Assembly (NCBI GenBank): GCA_905160935.1
Contig: CAJHZI010000014.1
Coordinates: forward strand, 124,001 to 188,000
Direction: 5' to 3'
Length of the DNA stretch: 64,000 nt
From: Enchytraeus crypticus
Lineage: Eukaryota > Annelida > Clitellata > Enchytraeida > Enchytraeidae
This document shows positions 11,090-25,800 of the stretch, piece after piece; position 1 is the first letter of the stretch, and each line of letters starts with the position of its first letter. Position numbers and translations under genes: made by a program. A model generated the notes under the pieces. The model searched no databases. It saw only the letters and a program-made list of their open reading frames with translations, and was not told the DNA's origin.

Positions 11090-14000
11090 ATGTACTGTCT
11101 GCATGACTGTTGCCCTCTCTCTCATTCTCTCTATCTCTCTCATTCTCTCTATCTCTCTCATTCTCTCTCTCGCTCCCTCTCTCTCTCAGACTTTTTTTTA
11201 TAAATGGCAAGCATTAGTTAAAATATCTATACGATAATACTTCAACTCAGGCTGCTTTCATGCCCCAAAGAGAGCACACCAGCGATCAGGGTCAAGCAAA
11301 TATCTAAACGGTCATAGTCATGCAATTATTCGAAAACTAAGTCATGAGGTTCTTGTATAGTCACAGGGAAGAAGTTATTTCAATGACCACAACTAGGCAC
11401 TTATCTAGCTGGTCACAGTGTCAAGACGTATTTCAATGAACACACATCGCGTCATCACCTCAATTAACCTACATTGTGAAGGTCCTCTTTAATTCACAGA
11501 AATGACCAATTTCACTAAAACAACCAAAACGATCGCATTCACAAAGCCGCTTCAGTAACAGCAGGTTTACCAGTTTGACCAGTTTCACTAAAATGCAACC
11601 AAAATGTGGCAGTAGCCAGTGGAGATGTCGGTAAGATATTCGCCAACGGTTCAGTATGTGCGGGGTTCAAATCCTGGGCTCACCCTTCACTGACATAGCT
11701 TTCGAATGAGGAAACTGACGTTAAAATTAGTTTTTATTATCAAAACAATCGCATTCACAAAACCGCTAGAGTAACAGCAATTTTTGAGCCTATGATATAC
11801 AGGGAAATTGAAACACTGTATACATTTTTCCAGTCACACATTTACAATACTGTCAAAGACTCGAGGTATCAGCTCAAGGTCGACACCGCGTGACTTGTCT
11901 GTCGCAGTCCGCACGGGCTCGGACATCGGTTCCATGGGACGTCGCGAGAGATCAAATTTTAAACCGAATATCAAATCATGATCAGAATGAATGGACAGCA
12001 ATAAATCCTCGGGTCCATCAGAGTGGGATTTTGTTTAATATACTAAACACAAAAACCAGTTTTACGAGCCTATATATTTTAGTTTAAGTTTAGTTTTAGT
12101 TCAGCTTAATTTGTTTGATTGATATTTTTTCCCTTTTTCAAATTTTCCTTTATATTCTTTTGCTTTCTATTAAATTTGACTATTTCCGTGTGCTTTTATT
12201 TATCTCTTATGGTATATTCTGTGTTTTGATCTAATAAACATTTTTATCTCTCTCTTAGTTTAAAATTAAATTATTAAAATAAAAATTTAAGTTTGACAGA
12301 GGATCTCGAATTTAGATTACTTTGGAGGTGTACTTACAACAATATAGAAAAATATTAATTAACATTTACATGTTATTGCTAGCTCAAAAATTCAACTCCT
12401 ACACTTCATACTTTCTTGAATAGGGATATCTAACGCTTTGGATAAAGAAGCTGCATTTTAAAAATATTTTTTTCTTTGAATTTGTTTCACATTCAATTCA
12501 GTCTGGTGATGCGATTGCAGTATCTACTTAGGGGACAAGAGGGAACCCACCTCACCATGAAATATTTTCCCCAGGATTAAATGGTAATTAATCCATCTAA
12601 CTGAGGAAGGCAACGGAAATCCTCCTCAGACGCCATACTTTTCCCAAGCTGTAGGCTACATAAGGTATGGATAAAGCATAGACTTTGTGAAGGGATTAAT
12701 TGTTGATCTAAGGAGTGCTCTTATGGAGCGAGAAAGCAGACTTTGAGTATGAATATGTACCTTGAAACTGCCACTTGGCAGTGAACTGAAGAGAGACCAG
12801 TAATTTTCATGTAATTAGTAATTACATGTAATTACACATACGCGCATAGTGAATGCGCCACACAGCACCACCTCTCTTACTTAAAGAACACGTTGGGCCA
12901 ATGCAGAACAACACATCAATAATTCAACCGGTGTACTCACACCCCCTCCCTCCCTCCCCGCCACCCCACACTCTGCTCCAGAAGTCCCCACTAGACCCCA
13001 ACGCTTTAGAATTCGACTGCCCGTCAACTCATTAACTAATTAATTATCAACATTTCTCTGTCAACAATTGCTTGGCAGCATTTTCTACAGTTTTAGTATG
13101 AGTCATAATGAACTCGTTAGACTTCATTGATCTAATTGTTTTTGCTTCGTATTAATTTTTCCAAAAATAATATAATAGCTTAGGAATATCTGAAAACGTT
13201 CGAGCAGTCCGGTGGTTGTATTCTTCACCTATTTCTCAACATCTTTTACTTTCATAATGCAAATTAATCATCACAACGTTTCGATAATAACAGCCATAAT
13301 AGTTACAGCATAAACTGATCAACAGATTGCAACAACAACAACAACAGTTCAAAACAACAACTAAAATATAAACGAGCAACAGAAGTGACCCAAAAGACCT
13401 GCAGTAAAACTGTTCATCGATCAACTATGGTGCTCAAAGCAACTGATAAAACCAGTATAGAAAACAAAAGATCAACAAGAACAAAAATCTCGGCAGCTGC
13501 AACAATATTGAATTGACAGAAGCTAAAGCATTGCACGATCAACGGCAACAATATAGCTACAGAGCAACAGCGTACACAGAGGTACAGAGCAATAGAGGTA
13601 CAGAGCAATAGAGGTACAGAGCAACAGAGGTACAGAGCAACAGTGGTACAGATCAACAGAGGTACAGAGCAACAGAGGTACAGGGCAACAGCGGTACAGA
13701 GCATCAGAGGTACAGAGCAACAGAGGTACAGAGCAACAGAGGTACAGAGCAACAGAGATACAGAGCAACAGAGGTGCAGGGCAACAGTGGTACAGAGCAA
13801 CAGAGGTACAGAGCAACAGCGGAACAGAGTAACAGAGGTACAGGGAACAGAGCAACAGAGCAACAGAGGTACAGAGCAACAGAGGTAAAGAGCAATAGAG
13901 GTACAGAGCAACAAAGGTGCAGAGCAACAGTGGTACAGAGCAACAGCGATACAGAGCAACAGCGGTACATAGCAACAGTGGTACATAGCAACAGTGGTAC

Positions 14001-14678
14001 AGAGCAACAGTGGTAGAAATCAACAGAGATACAGAGCAACAGCGGTACAGAGCAACAGAGGCACAGAGCAACAGAGGTACAGAGCAACAGAGGTAAAGAG
14101 CAATAGAGGTACAGAGCAACAAAGGTGCAGAGCAACAGTGGTACAGAGCAACAGCGATACAGAGCAACAGCGGTACATAGCAACAGCGGTACATAGCAAC
14201 AGTGGTACAGAGCAACAGTGGTAGAAATCAACAGAGATACAGAGTAACAGCGGTACAGAGCAACAGAGGCACAGAGCAACAGAGGTACAGAGCAACAGAG
14301 GCACAGAGCAACAGAGGTACAGAGCAATAGTGGTACAGATCAACAGTGGTACAGAGCAACAGTGGTACAGAGCAACAGAGGTACCGAGCAACAGAGGTGC
14401 AGAGCAACAGCGGTACAGAGCAACAGCGATCTTTCACTAGTTGAGTCCGAACATCAAACAAAGGAACAGGAAAATATCTGATTAAAGAGTGGCAACGCTG
14501 CACGGACCAGCTATTCAAGCTCTTCTTTCACGTTCTTGATAATCTACTCTCTCATTCCTCATTCTGTCCCTCTCGATCTCTCATTTAGCCTGAGTCGTTG
14601 AGCATGTCTCTATCGCTGGCTCAATGTTGGCCTCTCTGTATCTATTTTTCATTCTTTCTCCCTCCCTCCCTCTCTCTC

Positions 14679-14712
<34 letters not shown>

Positions 14713-17700
14713 ACACGAGAATTATTAGAAGTGGTAACGTTACTCTACGGTCAACAGGTGGGTCCCATAGTATATAAACCGAGCTTAAAAGGCATTTAAA
14801 TTTATAGTGCTTAAAGTCATTTACCATCAAAATACCCGAAAAGAATGCATGTTATCATTAGCATCATGTTATAATTTGTTTTTGGAGACGTTCATAATCA
14901 AGGAACTTGACGAAAATGGACCTTCTCATCCCTGGACTTCCTGAATCCGATGATTGGGTGAATAGGTGCGCTATACAAACGCTTTTTCTCGTCCGTCATA
15001 AAACTCGTAACTCTTCGCTATTGAAACTACGGTAAAACTTCGCTGTAATATGCGAAAGGTTTTAAAGAAGTAAATTTATAACGTTGTGGCGTTTATTTCG
15101 ATATCTTATCGCACCTGACATGTTATACGAGTAATTAGTAGATCGTAACAAAAGTAAGAAAATGCTTTGCTTGTATTTAACAGTGGACGGGCCCAGAAAT
15201 GTCTAAATTGCTCTACTCTTTTTAACGCTACTTGGCCCATTTAAGGTAAATCGTTTGAATAAATTAAAATTTGAAAATAAAACAATTTGACCCCAGATAG
15301 GGTGTTATGCTACCTCATTGATGGCCTGGTTTTGCATATATTAGAGTGCCTGTCTTCGCATTTTACTTAAATACATTAATGTTATTCGAAATATGTTGAC
15401 TGTTTTGCGGCGTGATATGTGAACAAATGAACATATGTCTCTCTCTCCCCAAGATTAGCAATGGCTAGAGAGTTATTATCGTCACGGACAACATCGAAAA
15501 CTCCGCAATCAAAGCTAAGACGACGTCAAATACTAAAAGGTCCAACAAAAGTAGCAAAGTCCGGTAAATCAGTATAAAGACAAATAATTAAAGGTACGGA
15601 GGTTTATGTGCTGGTCGCAAATCTTGGACACGGGATGAAAGAAGAACGTGGATAAGAGAGGGCTTTAACTGTACAATATGGTACTGTTAATAGGAAAATA
15701 ATGGCTGATGTTAATATGATGAAATAGAAAACCTATATGATGAGTGAATAGAAAAGAATTTCATATTACGTTTCTCATTCATTTCATATTTCTTAAAAAT
15801 GTATTATAATTTGTATAAATTTAGTTTTAGTTCTTTTATGTCATTTTTATTTATTTATTTCATATTTCTTAAAAATGTATTATAATTTGTATAAATTTAG
15901 TTTTAGTTCTTTTATGTCATTTTTATTTATTTAATTATTGTTCCCATTCATTTTACATTTGTTATTAATTTTATTTCAGGTCCGCGCCACCGCAAGGAAA
16001 AAGCAATAAAACTTACCGCTTAATTAATTAGGAAGATTTTACGCTAACAGCCCTTCACTATTAAGTTACAGCTCTTCCAATAAATAAATTGAACAGAAAA
16101 TGAGTATTAATTTTCAGAAAGATATGGAAACGGAAAAGCATTACAGTGGGACAGAGCCCGGGATTTTAAACACTAAATGATACAAATAAAAAAGAACGAA
16201 TCTCTGTTTGACTATTGTAAGATTATCTCTCCAGTGAGAAGATTGTAAATTACGTCAGTTTTTATATTTGTGAAAAATTAAGCGATAAAACACTGATGAA
16301 AAAAGTGATGGAAAAAGTAGTATTAAGATTTTGCGTTGTACAGTAGTTAAAGTGGGAATTGAGAGCTAGGAGAAAGGTAAGAATTTTTCGTGCCCCTTGT
16401 AATGTATTTACAGTTCTCCTATTATCTAATATGGGCCCCCAGCAGAGGAAAAAAAAAAAAAAAAAACGAGAGCTAGGGGAAAGTGGTTCTCCTGCGTCCC
16501 CACCACTTTAACCACTGACGTTAAATGAGATTTACCAACAAAACAGCAAAACTATTCGAGAAATTAATACATACGTTAGTAGCTGGAGGCTATCGATCAT
16601 TACTATATTGTATATCGAATAAAGCCAGCCTCGAGTAAGAAAAACCTCGAGAAGCCAGTTCCAACAACAACAGTTGAGGGCCACTGTCGTCAATGACAAC
16701 GAACTATTGAATCCGAGCAGACGAGCAAATAACCAAAAGGGTCTAAAACGGTGCAAAATCCAAATTCAATCAAACTAGTCTAAGAGTAGGTAATAAATAA
16801 TAGGAGGATTTTGGGCTGGTTGCAACTCATGGACACTACATATAGATGGAAAGGACACCAAAAATGTAGGCATCTAATGGCTTTTTTAACATATGCAATC
16901 AAAGGTATACATGTAGGTATCATAGGAAAGCCAATTTGATTTTTTAAAGACTTTAATAATAATAATATTGCTTGGTTATCGCACTTGTGTTTTGTAGTAT
17001 GAACTGCTTCGTTCGTTGTAAGGCACTAGTTATATTTGTTTAGATGTCTATTTGCCGAACAAAAACATCTTCATTAAACAGCTTACAAAATGAAAATAAG
17101 TTAGGTCTAACAATCAATTAACATGATAACTAGGAGTAACTAATTTAAACGACTGCGTAATATAATGCTGCATCACTTTTATCGAGTAATATACAAGTTA
17201 GCCCAGGCTAGGTGAGGTGACTGATCTTATTCAACAAGTCCACCATACGCTCAAATCTAACGATATAAGAATACATCGTATAATGATGATGATTACGATA
17301 AGAATAGTAAAGGTTTGAATCTGTTTCTTCATCTGATACTGAGATCTCTCCGCACAAGTTGCTACCAAACGATTCACCCAAATCAATTTGAAGAAAATAT
17401 GTAAATAAATGTGTTCATATGACAAGAATGAATTGCATTAACTAGTTTTGAACATCTTCGGAATCTTCATCCACCTTTGATATTTGAAATAAAGAAGTGT
17501 GACTGTAGGTATTTGCTACGATACTAACATGATAGGTTGAAAAGTTTAAACCTAGAACGAGAGGCACAGACAAAAGGCCTCGAAGTTATAAATCCCATTA
17601 AATATGGCTTTCATAAAATCTAGATTTTAAGCATTTTTTTGGAAGATGCTTTAGCAAAATTAGAAGATGTTAAACCAAGAATACCGACTAGGTTGCCTTC

Positions 17701-19378
17701 CCAAAAAACTGATATTCTGATCAGAGTAAGATTTATGTGATAGCAAGAAAGTTGAGAGGTTTTAAAATCACAATCTAATGTCTATATAATCCTCTACTAA
17801 ACTTGCTAAATCATTAATACAATAGTTCACCAGTAAAAGGATATATCCAATCAATGATCATCTGGGCATATTTCCGTATGAAATTGTCCTCGCTGAATAT
17901 AAACAGCGATCGGGTATTCCCCTGGCGAATTCCCGGAAGGGGAATTCTTGTCGCCCGTTTCGCCGCCCCCGGTAGAGAGTTGTCTGCCCTCATTCCCCCC
18001 GTCAAGTCGTCTCCAGCTTCCACATCTCTTCCACTCAGCTGAGTCATCCTGGAAAGTGAATTATTTATCATTTTCTTGTTTTAATAAATGTTAGCCAGTA
18101 TTTTTTCTCACGTTATACAAATTCCTCTTTGCTGCACCATATCGGAAGTGCATTTGAGCATAAGTAGCGGTAACTCCAAAAATAGTTAACTGACTAATAG
18201 TTAACTGACTAATAGTTAACTGACTAATAGTTAACTGACTAATAGTTAACTGATTAATAGTTAACTGACTAATAGTTAACTGACTAATAGTTAACTGACT
18301 AATAGTTAACTGACTAATAGTTAACTGACTAATCTATTGCACAGTTTGCGTAGAACTTCCACTACTACATCTTTAGTGAAAATAAAATTTTAGAATGAGT
18401 CAAATCACGAGTGATGTAGAATTTAAGAAACTAATCCAAAGTTTATATTCAGCCGAAGCTCTTAGACGCTTCATTAGAGACACTATTGAAACGTTTATTA
18501 GTGTCTTAAATTCATAATCCTGTGAAATAAATATTCATTTTTATTATTTCAGAAAATTATTTATTCCTTGCTTGATAACATTCACTTTTTGTCCATTCCA
18601 GATGTTATTCTTAAATTACCTAATTAATTCAATTATACTAAATTGCCACTCGTTTTCACTATTTACGATTATTTATTTCACTATTTACATCGTAATTACT
18701 TAAAGTCAAGCTGAACTTTAGAATTACAATCAATCACAAAATGTGTATGTTACACAAAAATATTAAACACCATAAATATAATTAATTTCTCAATTATCTC
18801 CATAAATTAAACAATTTCTTTGGTGTATTCAAGAGACTTAGATTTTTTAAACACTCTACGCGTAACAGCTTACATTTAACTTGCCGATGTCAAAACAGAT
18901 CTGAGAAATTTGTGTCTATGGCCTATATTAGTGCCTACATAACACTAACAAGTGCCTAAACAGCTATTACGCTAGTTTTAAACAAGTTTTTCATAAATAT
19001 TCGACGATTCAATGCTAACTACCCAGACTCTCGCAAAGCGCCGAATGCACGCATATTCGACACAAATCCGCTGCCTTATTATAACGTCTCGATGTAACTA
19101 TTCCGAACAATCTTAGAAACATATTTTAGATCTAATTACATGTTTAGTGATTAAGCTACAGCCAGCCTATGGTACCAGCCTATGGTAGGTCTTGTACTGA
19201 AGGCTTGAAGGCTACTGTTACTCATTTGGAAACATCTAGGCGAAACAATGGCCTGTCACACAAGTATAGATTTACATAGTATCGAGTCTCGCCGCTTAGA
19301 TCAATTGAGCGAAGATACAGGGCCGGCTAAAGATAGTGTGTGTGCTGAATGCGCCTTCTCTCCCTCTCTGCTTCTCTT

Positions 19379-19423
<45 letters not shown>

Positions 19424-19433
19424 TCTCTCTCGC

Positions 19434-19477
<44 letters not shown>

Positions 19478-20709
19478 AGCTCTCTCCCTCTAGCTCTCTC
19501 CCTCCCTCTAACTTTCTTTCTCTCTCTCTCTCTCTTTAGCTTTCTCTCTCTCTCTCTCTCCAGCTCTTTCTATCTATCTCCCTTTCTCTCTCTCTCTCCC
19601 TGTCTCGCTCTTTTTTGTTGCTCTCCCCCCACCTTTGATTTATACTTTCATTATGGCATTTATTTTTTTATTCTTTCTTGCTTTCGTTCTTCTTTCTTGA
19701 TTTCTTTATTACTTCCTTCCGTCCGTCTTTCCTTTCTTCAATTTTTCTTTTTTTTCTTTTATTTGTATGTTGAATTTTTTCTCTGTCTCAAATGTCTTAT
19801 AAATTATGTCATATTCTATGAGATATGATAAATTATCTCTCTCTATTTCTCTCACTATCTTTCTCTTTCTCATTCTCCTTCACTCTTTCTCTATCTCAGT
19901 CCCTCGATTCTTTCTAACTATCTACCTATCTGTCTGAGAGCCTGAAAGTCAACCACCCTACTTGCCTGCCTTCCCGCCTACTAACTTACCTAGGTACCTA
20001 CTAACTATGGACCTACCTACCTATCCATCCCTTCATCCTTTCATTTCTCCCTCCCTGCATCTCTCTCTCCATCCTTCCATTATTCATCCATCCATCCATA
20101 AATTCATCCATCCATCCCTCTCTTCATCTCTCTGTCATTCATCCATCCATCCATCAATTTATCCATCCATCCATCTCTTTCTCCATCTCTCTATCATGCA
20201 TCCATCCATCCATCCACCCATCCATCCATCCATCCATTCCTCTATCTTTCCATCTAGCTATCTATCATTCTGTCAGTTGCTGATCTCCAAACGTCCGACA
20301 TGCATTTAGGTACATTCATGCATATCAAGCTAAATGCTACTAGGTGCGTGCAGAACTCCTCTGTCTTAGGCCTGTAGCGGCTAGTGACAGAGCAGGCTAT
20401 ACTGCTACCGTAGTGTACAGCTAGAGCTGCTTCACAGCTGTACCAAATGTCACTCGTAGCTGAGAGAGCGCAAACAGCAATAGGCTAGCTACAGCAAAAC
20501 TCTCTCAGAGCTGCTTCACACTGCATCAAATGTCACTCGTAGCTGAGAGAGCGCAAGCAGCAATAGACCAGCTGCAGCAAAACTCTCCTAGAGCTGCTTC
20601 ACTGCATTAGATACAGCAATCCGCCGAAAGAAATATAGCTAAACTGCTTTCCATGTAGTTTTACTATTAGCAGAGTGAGAGATAGATAGATAGCGAGAAA
20701 TATTGAGAA

Positions 20710-20742
<33 letters not shown>

Positions 20743-22798
20743 TAGAGAGAGAGATAGAGAGAAAGTTACAGGGAGATATAGAAAGAAAAACAGAAAGAGT
20801 GAGAGAGAGATTTACACTAGCTTAATTTCTGACTCAGCTACCGATAACTACTGGTGCTACTTAAGATACAGACTTGTACTCAAGACCAAAGACCAAGCTA
20901 TTGCAGCTGATGAAGCGCAGCAACTACAGCTGCCTCAGCTGCAGCTGGATATTAAAATTAGTCGAATTTGTAGTGCAGCAGAAATAGTAAAATTTCTGTC
21001 AAAGAAGAAGCATCGTAGCATAGTGGATACAAACAGCAGCTCAATAACGAGAGATATAGTAAGAGAAATACAGAATGAGAGAGAGAGAGGGATAGAGAGA
21101 GACAGGAAGAAAGAGAGTGAGAGACGGAAAAATAGAGGGAAAGAGAAAAAGAAAGAAAAAAAAGAAAAAATGCAGAGAAAGTAGAAATAGAGAGAGAAAG
21201 AGAGAGTGATAAAGTGAATTAAGAAGAGAGAGGGAGAGAGAGAGAGAGAAAAAGTGAAATAACCAAAAGGCCTTAAAAGCTGCGAAGGAAAGACATAGAA
21301 AATAGAGTATGAATTAACAAACTACGGTCGAAACATCTCAATACTAAACCAATATCAACTTCTTTTTTAAAAACTGCTTTACAATATCAACCCGATTTTA
21401 TCTTCTATAATCTAATAATTATAAAAATTACAGCCTAGTTTAACGTCAGTTTTCTGTCTTGAGGACACGTCAGTGATGGGAAGAGCATTTGATTTGAAAC
21501 CTGCACCTACTGATCCGCAGTTGGATAATTTGCCAACACGCAATAGATCAGAACACGAATGCGTTTATATAGGAATTTGAATATCGCTTAAAAGTATTAC
21601 GTATTCGTACTTACGATAAAAGTAATAGTACGTAAAAGTATTAGTACTTACGATTAACCAGTAAATACCTGCTGTAGTTTAAGCTTACGTTCATGTATAA
21701 AACATCGTATATTTAATATTCCTCGGCCGCAGAACAACAACATAACAGAACAAGAACAGAACAACAACTCAAGGTTGTTGTTATCCAGCTTCAAGGCTTC
21801 ACTTGATTACAACGTCTAGAGAGTTTATCAATAGTCACATCGATTCAGCGAAGAGATCACTACTGTTTAGATGAAAAGAAGACCTTGCACTTTAATCCTC
21901 CTTCCCTCAGTTATCCGTGTTTCCTGTGTACTCGTCTTCAGCTCACGATTAAATGTCGCCTCTTTTCTATTCTAAGTCTTCATCTATTGTTGGCTCTATG
22001 TTATTTAATTTAATATCTATTTTTGAATTCAATTGATGCTCTAAATTGTTATAAATCTCATCATTGTTATCAAAAATTTTGAGATCGTAATACGTTATCA
22101 CAACATTGTTATCAAGACATTAATTTCACAGCATTATCATCACAACATTGTGATTACATTTCTAGCTTTAAATTATCACAGGAAATCTTTCACAATTTAT
22201 CATATACCACTTCCATATCATACCCACAACAACATATCATATCATATCCACCATATCATGGCTATGCCATTGATATATCATATCATATAGATCTATTTAT
22301 ACTCTCTATGTGTTTTATCATTCCACTTATCATTGAATCATATAATTATTTACAAAATCCACTTCATTTCATTGCCAACCTCTCGTTAGCGTGCATTTAG
22401 GCTTTGCATTAATGAGAAATTGCATTGTTAGATTGTACTACCTAGGCTATACATGAATTCTTATCAGATTCTCACTTGATTTGTTATTCAAACAGGAATA
22501 TATACTAGGCATTCAGGTTTACATAAATTGAATATTATTAAGCTTTTCCACTAGGAATAAGGGGAAAATATGACATATATCAGGACATATATCCCTCGGA
22601 GCTTTTACAATTAAGAAACAAAATGAAAATAAAATATTTTATATATATGATATATTTTCTTTTAATTTATATTCAACCCATTTCTGGTGACTAAATCAGG
22701 TTGTTTCAATGTGCTTGCTTGCAGGTCATACTGAAATCCTGACTAAGAGAGAGAGAGAGAGAGTGAGTGAGAGAGGGAGTGAGAGAGGGAGAGAGAGA

Positions 22799-22842
<44 letters not shown>

Positions 22843-25800
22843 GAAAGAGAGAGAGAGAGAGACGGAGAGAGAGAGGGGGAGAGAGAGTGAGAGAGAGAGA
22901 GAGGGGGAGAGAGAGAGAGAGAAAGAGAGGGAGAGAGAGAGAGATCTAGAGAGAGATCTAAAGAGAGAGAGAGAGAAAAAGAGAGAGAAAAGAAGAAAGA
23001 GAGAGACATTTGTATATTTAGTATACTAATAAGTCAGGGGAGAGAGATAGAGAGATAGAGAGAGGAGAGAGAGAGTTAAAGGCAGAAAGAGAGAGCGGGA
23101 GAGAGACAGAGAGGATGAGAGAGAGAGAGGAGAGAGAAAGAGTGAGAGAGAGAGAGAGAGTATAGGGTTGGTAATAATTCATGAAGGTTTTTATTGTTGC
23201 TGCCCCCTCTCTCCTACAGGCAGGAGCCATTAGTACCCGATGTTGCCGCAATGTGACAACATCTTCTATTGCTACTGTAGTTGTTGCTGTTGTTGTTGGT
23301 GTAGTGCTCTGCGTTTTTGCAATGTGACAACATCTTCTATTGTTACTGTTGTTGTTGTTGTTGTTGTGTTCTACGTTGTTGCAATGTGACAACATCTTCT
23401 ATTGCTACTGTTGTTGCTGCTGTTGTTGTTGTTGTTGTTGTGCTCTACATTGTTGCAATGTGACAACGTCTTCTATTGCTACTGTTGTTGTTGTTTTTCT
23501 CTACGCTACCGGAATGTGACCACGTGATATATCGCTATAGCTGTTGTTGTTGTCATTCTAAAATAAATTTAATTAGTTAAAGACAATTATTAACAGCATG
23601 ATCTGACTGATTAAGCTAATTAAATCAATTATATCGGTGCAATATATCACATAACCTACTAAAAAAACTCTTAATTCTGATGAGCAAGCGAGTTGTACTA
23701 TAACTGTTTGTCCATTATACCGGTTTTAGTGAATGCCTTCATATCTAGTAATATTCTGTTTGGGTCGTTGTAATTACACACAGGATCTGCTACTTCTGAC
23801 ACAACTTGTTGCGTGGGTTCGTGAGAAGAGAACTCAAACAAGAAGGAGGTTTAAGAGGGTGGCTGCTTCTACCTTTACTGTTGTTACAGTTGTTTCCGTT
23901 GTTAATGTTGTTACAGTTGTTACCGTTGTTAATGTTGTTACTGTTGTTACTGTTGTTACTGTTGTTACTGTTGTTACTGTTGTTACTGTTGTTACTGTTG
24001 TTACTGTTGTTACTGTTGTTACTGTTGTTACTGTTGTTACTGTTGTTACTGTTGTTACTGTTGTTACTGTTGTTACTGTTGTTACTGTTGTTACTGTTGT
24101 TTCTGTTGTTTCTGTTGTTACTGTTGTTACTGTTGTTACTGTTGTTACTGTTGTTACTGTTGTTACTAACTGTTGTTAAGCTTGTATAACCACTTGTACT
24201 TACTAGACTGTTACTAGTTACACTTAAACAGCTATACTACTTCTAAACTTATTACTGATTGTACTTACTTAACGACTCTTGTGTTAACTGTTTTGTTTAC
24301 TAAACTTTACATGTACTGTTGTGTAACTGGTGTTACTGTTGTTACTTCACTACTAGTTGTTAACTGTGTTACTGACTAAATATACTTAAACTAATACTGT
24401 TTTACTACTACTTTAAACTGTTGTTACTGTTGTGTACTTTACTACGCTGTGTGTACTCTGTTGTTACTATATCCGACTATTTACTAACGTTGTTACTCTA
24501 CGACTAATAACTACTGTTTGTTTACTCTGAACTGATGTTTTACTATTACTAACTATGTTGTTACTTACTACTGACTTAAACTATTTGTTTACTCCTGTGT
24601 AAACTGTTGTTACGGTTGTTACTGTTGTTACTGTTGTTACTGTTGTTACTGTTGTTACTGTTGTTACTGTTGTTACTGTTGTTACTGTTGTTACTGTTGT
24701 TACTGTTGTTACTGTTGTTACTGTTGTTACTGTTGTTACTGTTGTTACTGTTGTTACTGTTGTTACTGTTGTTACTGTTGTTTCTGTTGTTTCTGTTGTT
24801 ACTGTTGTTACTGTTGTTACTGTTGTTACTGTTGTTACTGTTGTTACTGTTGTTACTGTTGTTACTGTTGTTACTGTTGTTACTGTTGTTACTGTTGTTA
24901 CTGTTGTTACTGTTGTTACTGTTGTTACTGTTGTTACTGTTATTATTGTTATTATTGTTGTTACTGCTGTTATAGTTGTTACTGTTGTTACTGTTACTAC
25001 TGTTGTTGCTGTTGTTACAGTTGTTACTGTTGTTACTGCTTTACTGTTGCTAATGTTGTTACTGTTGTTACTGTTGTTACTATTGCTGCAGCTGTTACTG
25101 TTGTTAATGTTGTTACTGTTTTTGTGAGTGAGTGCGTGAGTGAGAGAGTGAGTTAATGAGAGAGTGAGTTAATGAGAGAGTGAGTTAATGAGAGAGTGAG
25201 TTAATGAGAGAGTGAGTTAATGAGAGAGTGAGTTAATGAGAGAGTGAGTTAGTGAGTACTGAAGTTAAAAAACGACTTTTCATTAATAAGTAATTTATTT
25301 ATTATAACTTCTACAAATTATTCAAACTAAATTCCACCCTTTAATTTTTTGGAACTTTTTGAAAAAGACTGCTGCTGAGTGAAAAGCATTTTGCAGGATA
25401 GAATTGTCTGATTTCATCAAAGAACTACAATATTTATGATAGGACGGTTTGCACAGCAACGGGTCCGCCAAACCATCTGTTTTATTTCAGTTCGTGCAAC
25501 TGCAACCGCATCTTTCTAGATTTAACTAGTGTCTCTATAGCGTAGTGGTAACGTCGTGAAGTTTCAAATGGCAGAATCTGAGCTCAGTTGAACTCTCTTA
25601 GGTTCAATTCTCGACCGCGCCGATCTAAGAGTAAAATCTCGGATATTCACTGGACTGGTTATACGGTAAATGAACTAAATTTCCTAACGGTTTAAGCATG
25701 TGGCATTAAAAGTGATAGATATCAACATAGTTGATCGTTTCACTATAATAGGTGTTTACTTTAACTGTCTGTTTGGATAATTCATCGCTTGATACTCAAA

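Noticed and set aside
13414-14518. Several long open frames (up to 230 codons, both strands) over the 16-bp satellite
   Set aside because: They only translate the repeat unit in shifted phases; no start context, no domain and no splice signals.
19248-19828. Leu/Ser-rich open frames over CT tracts (also at 4390, 7542, 11015, 22709, 48520, 54004)
   Set aside because: Low-complexity read-through of (CT)n/(GA)n; no independent coding evidence.
23733-24975. Poly-Leu and Val-Thr-Val frames over TGTTAC arrays
   Set aside because: Hexanucleotide repeat artefact.
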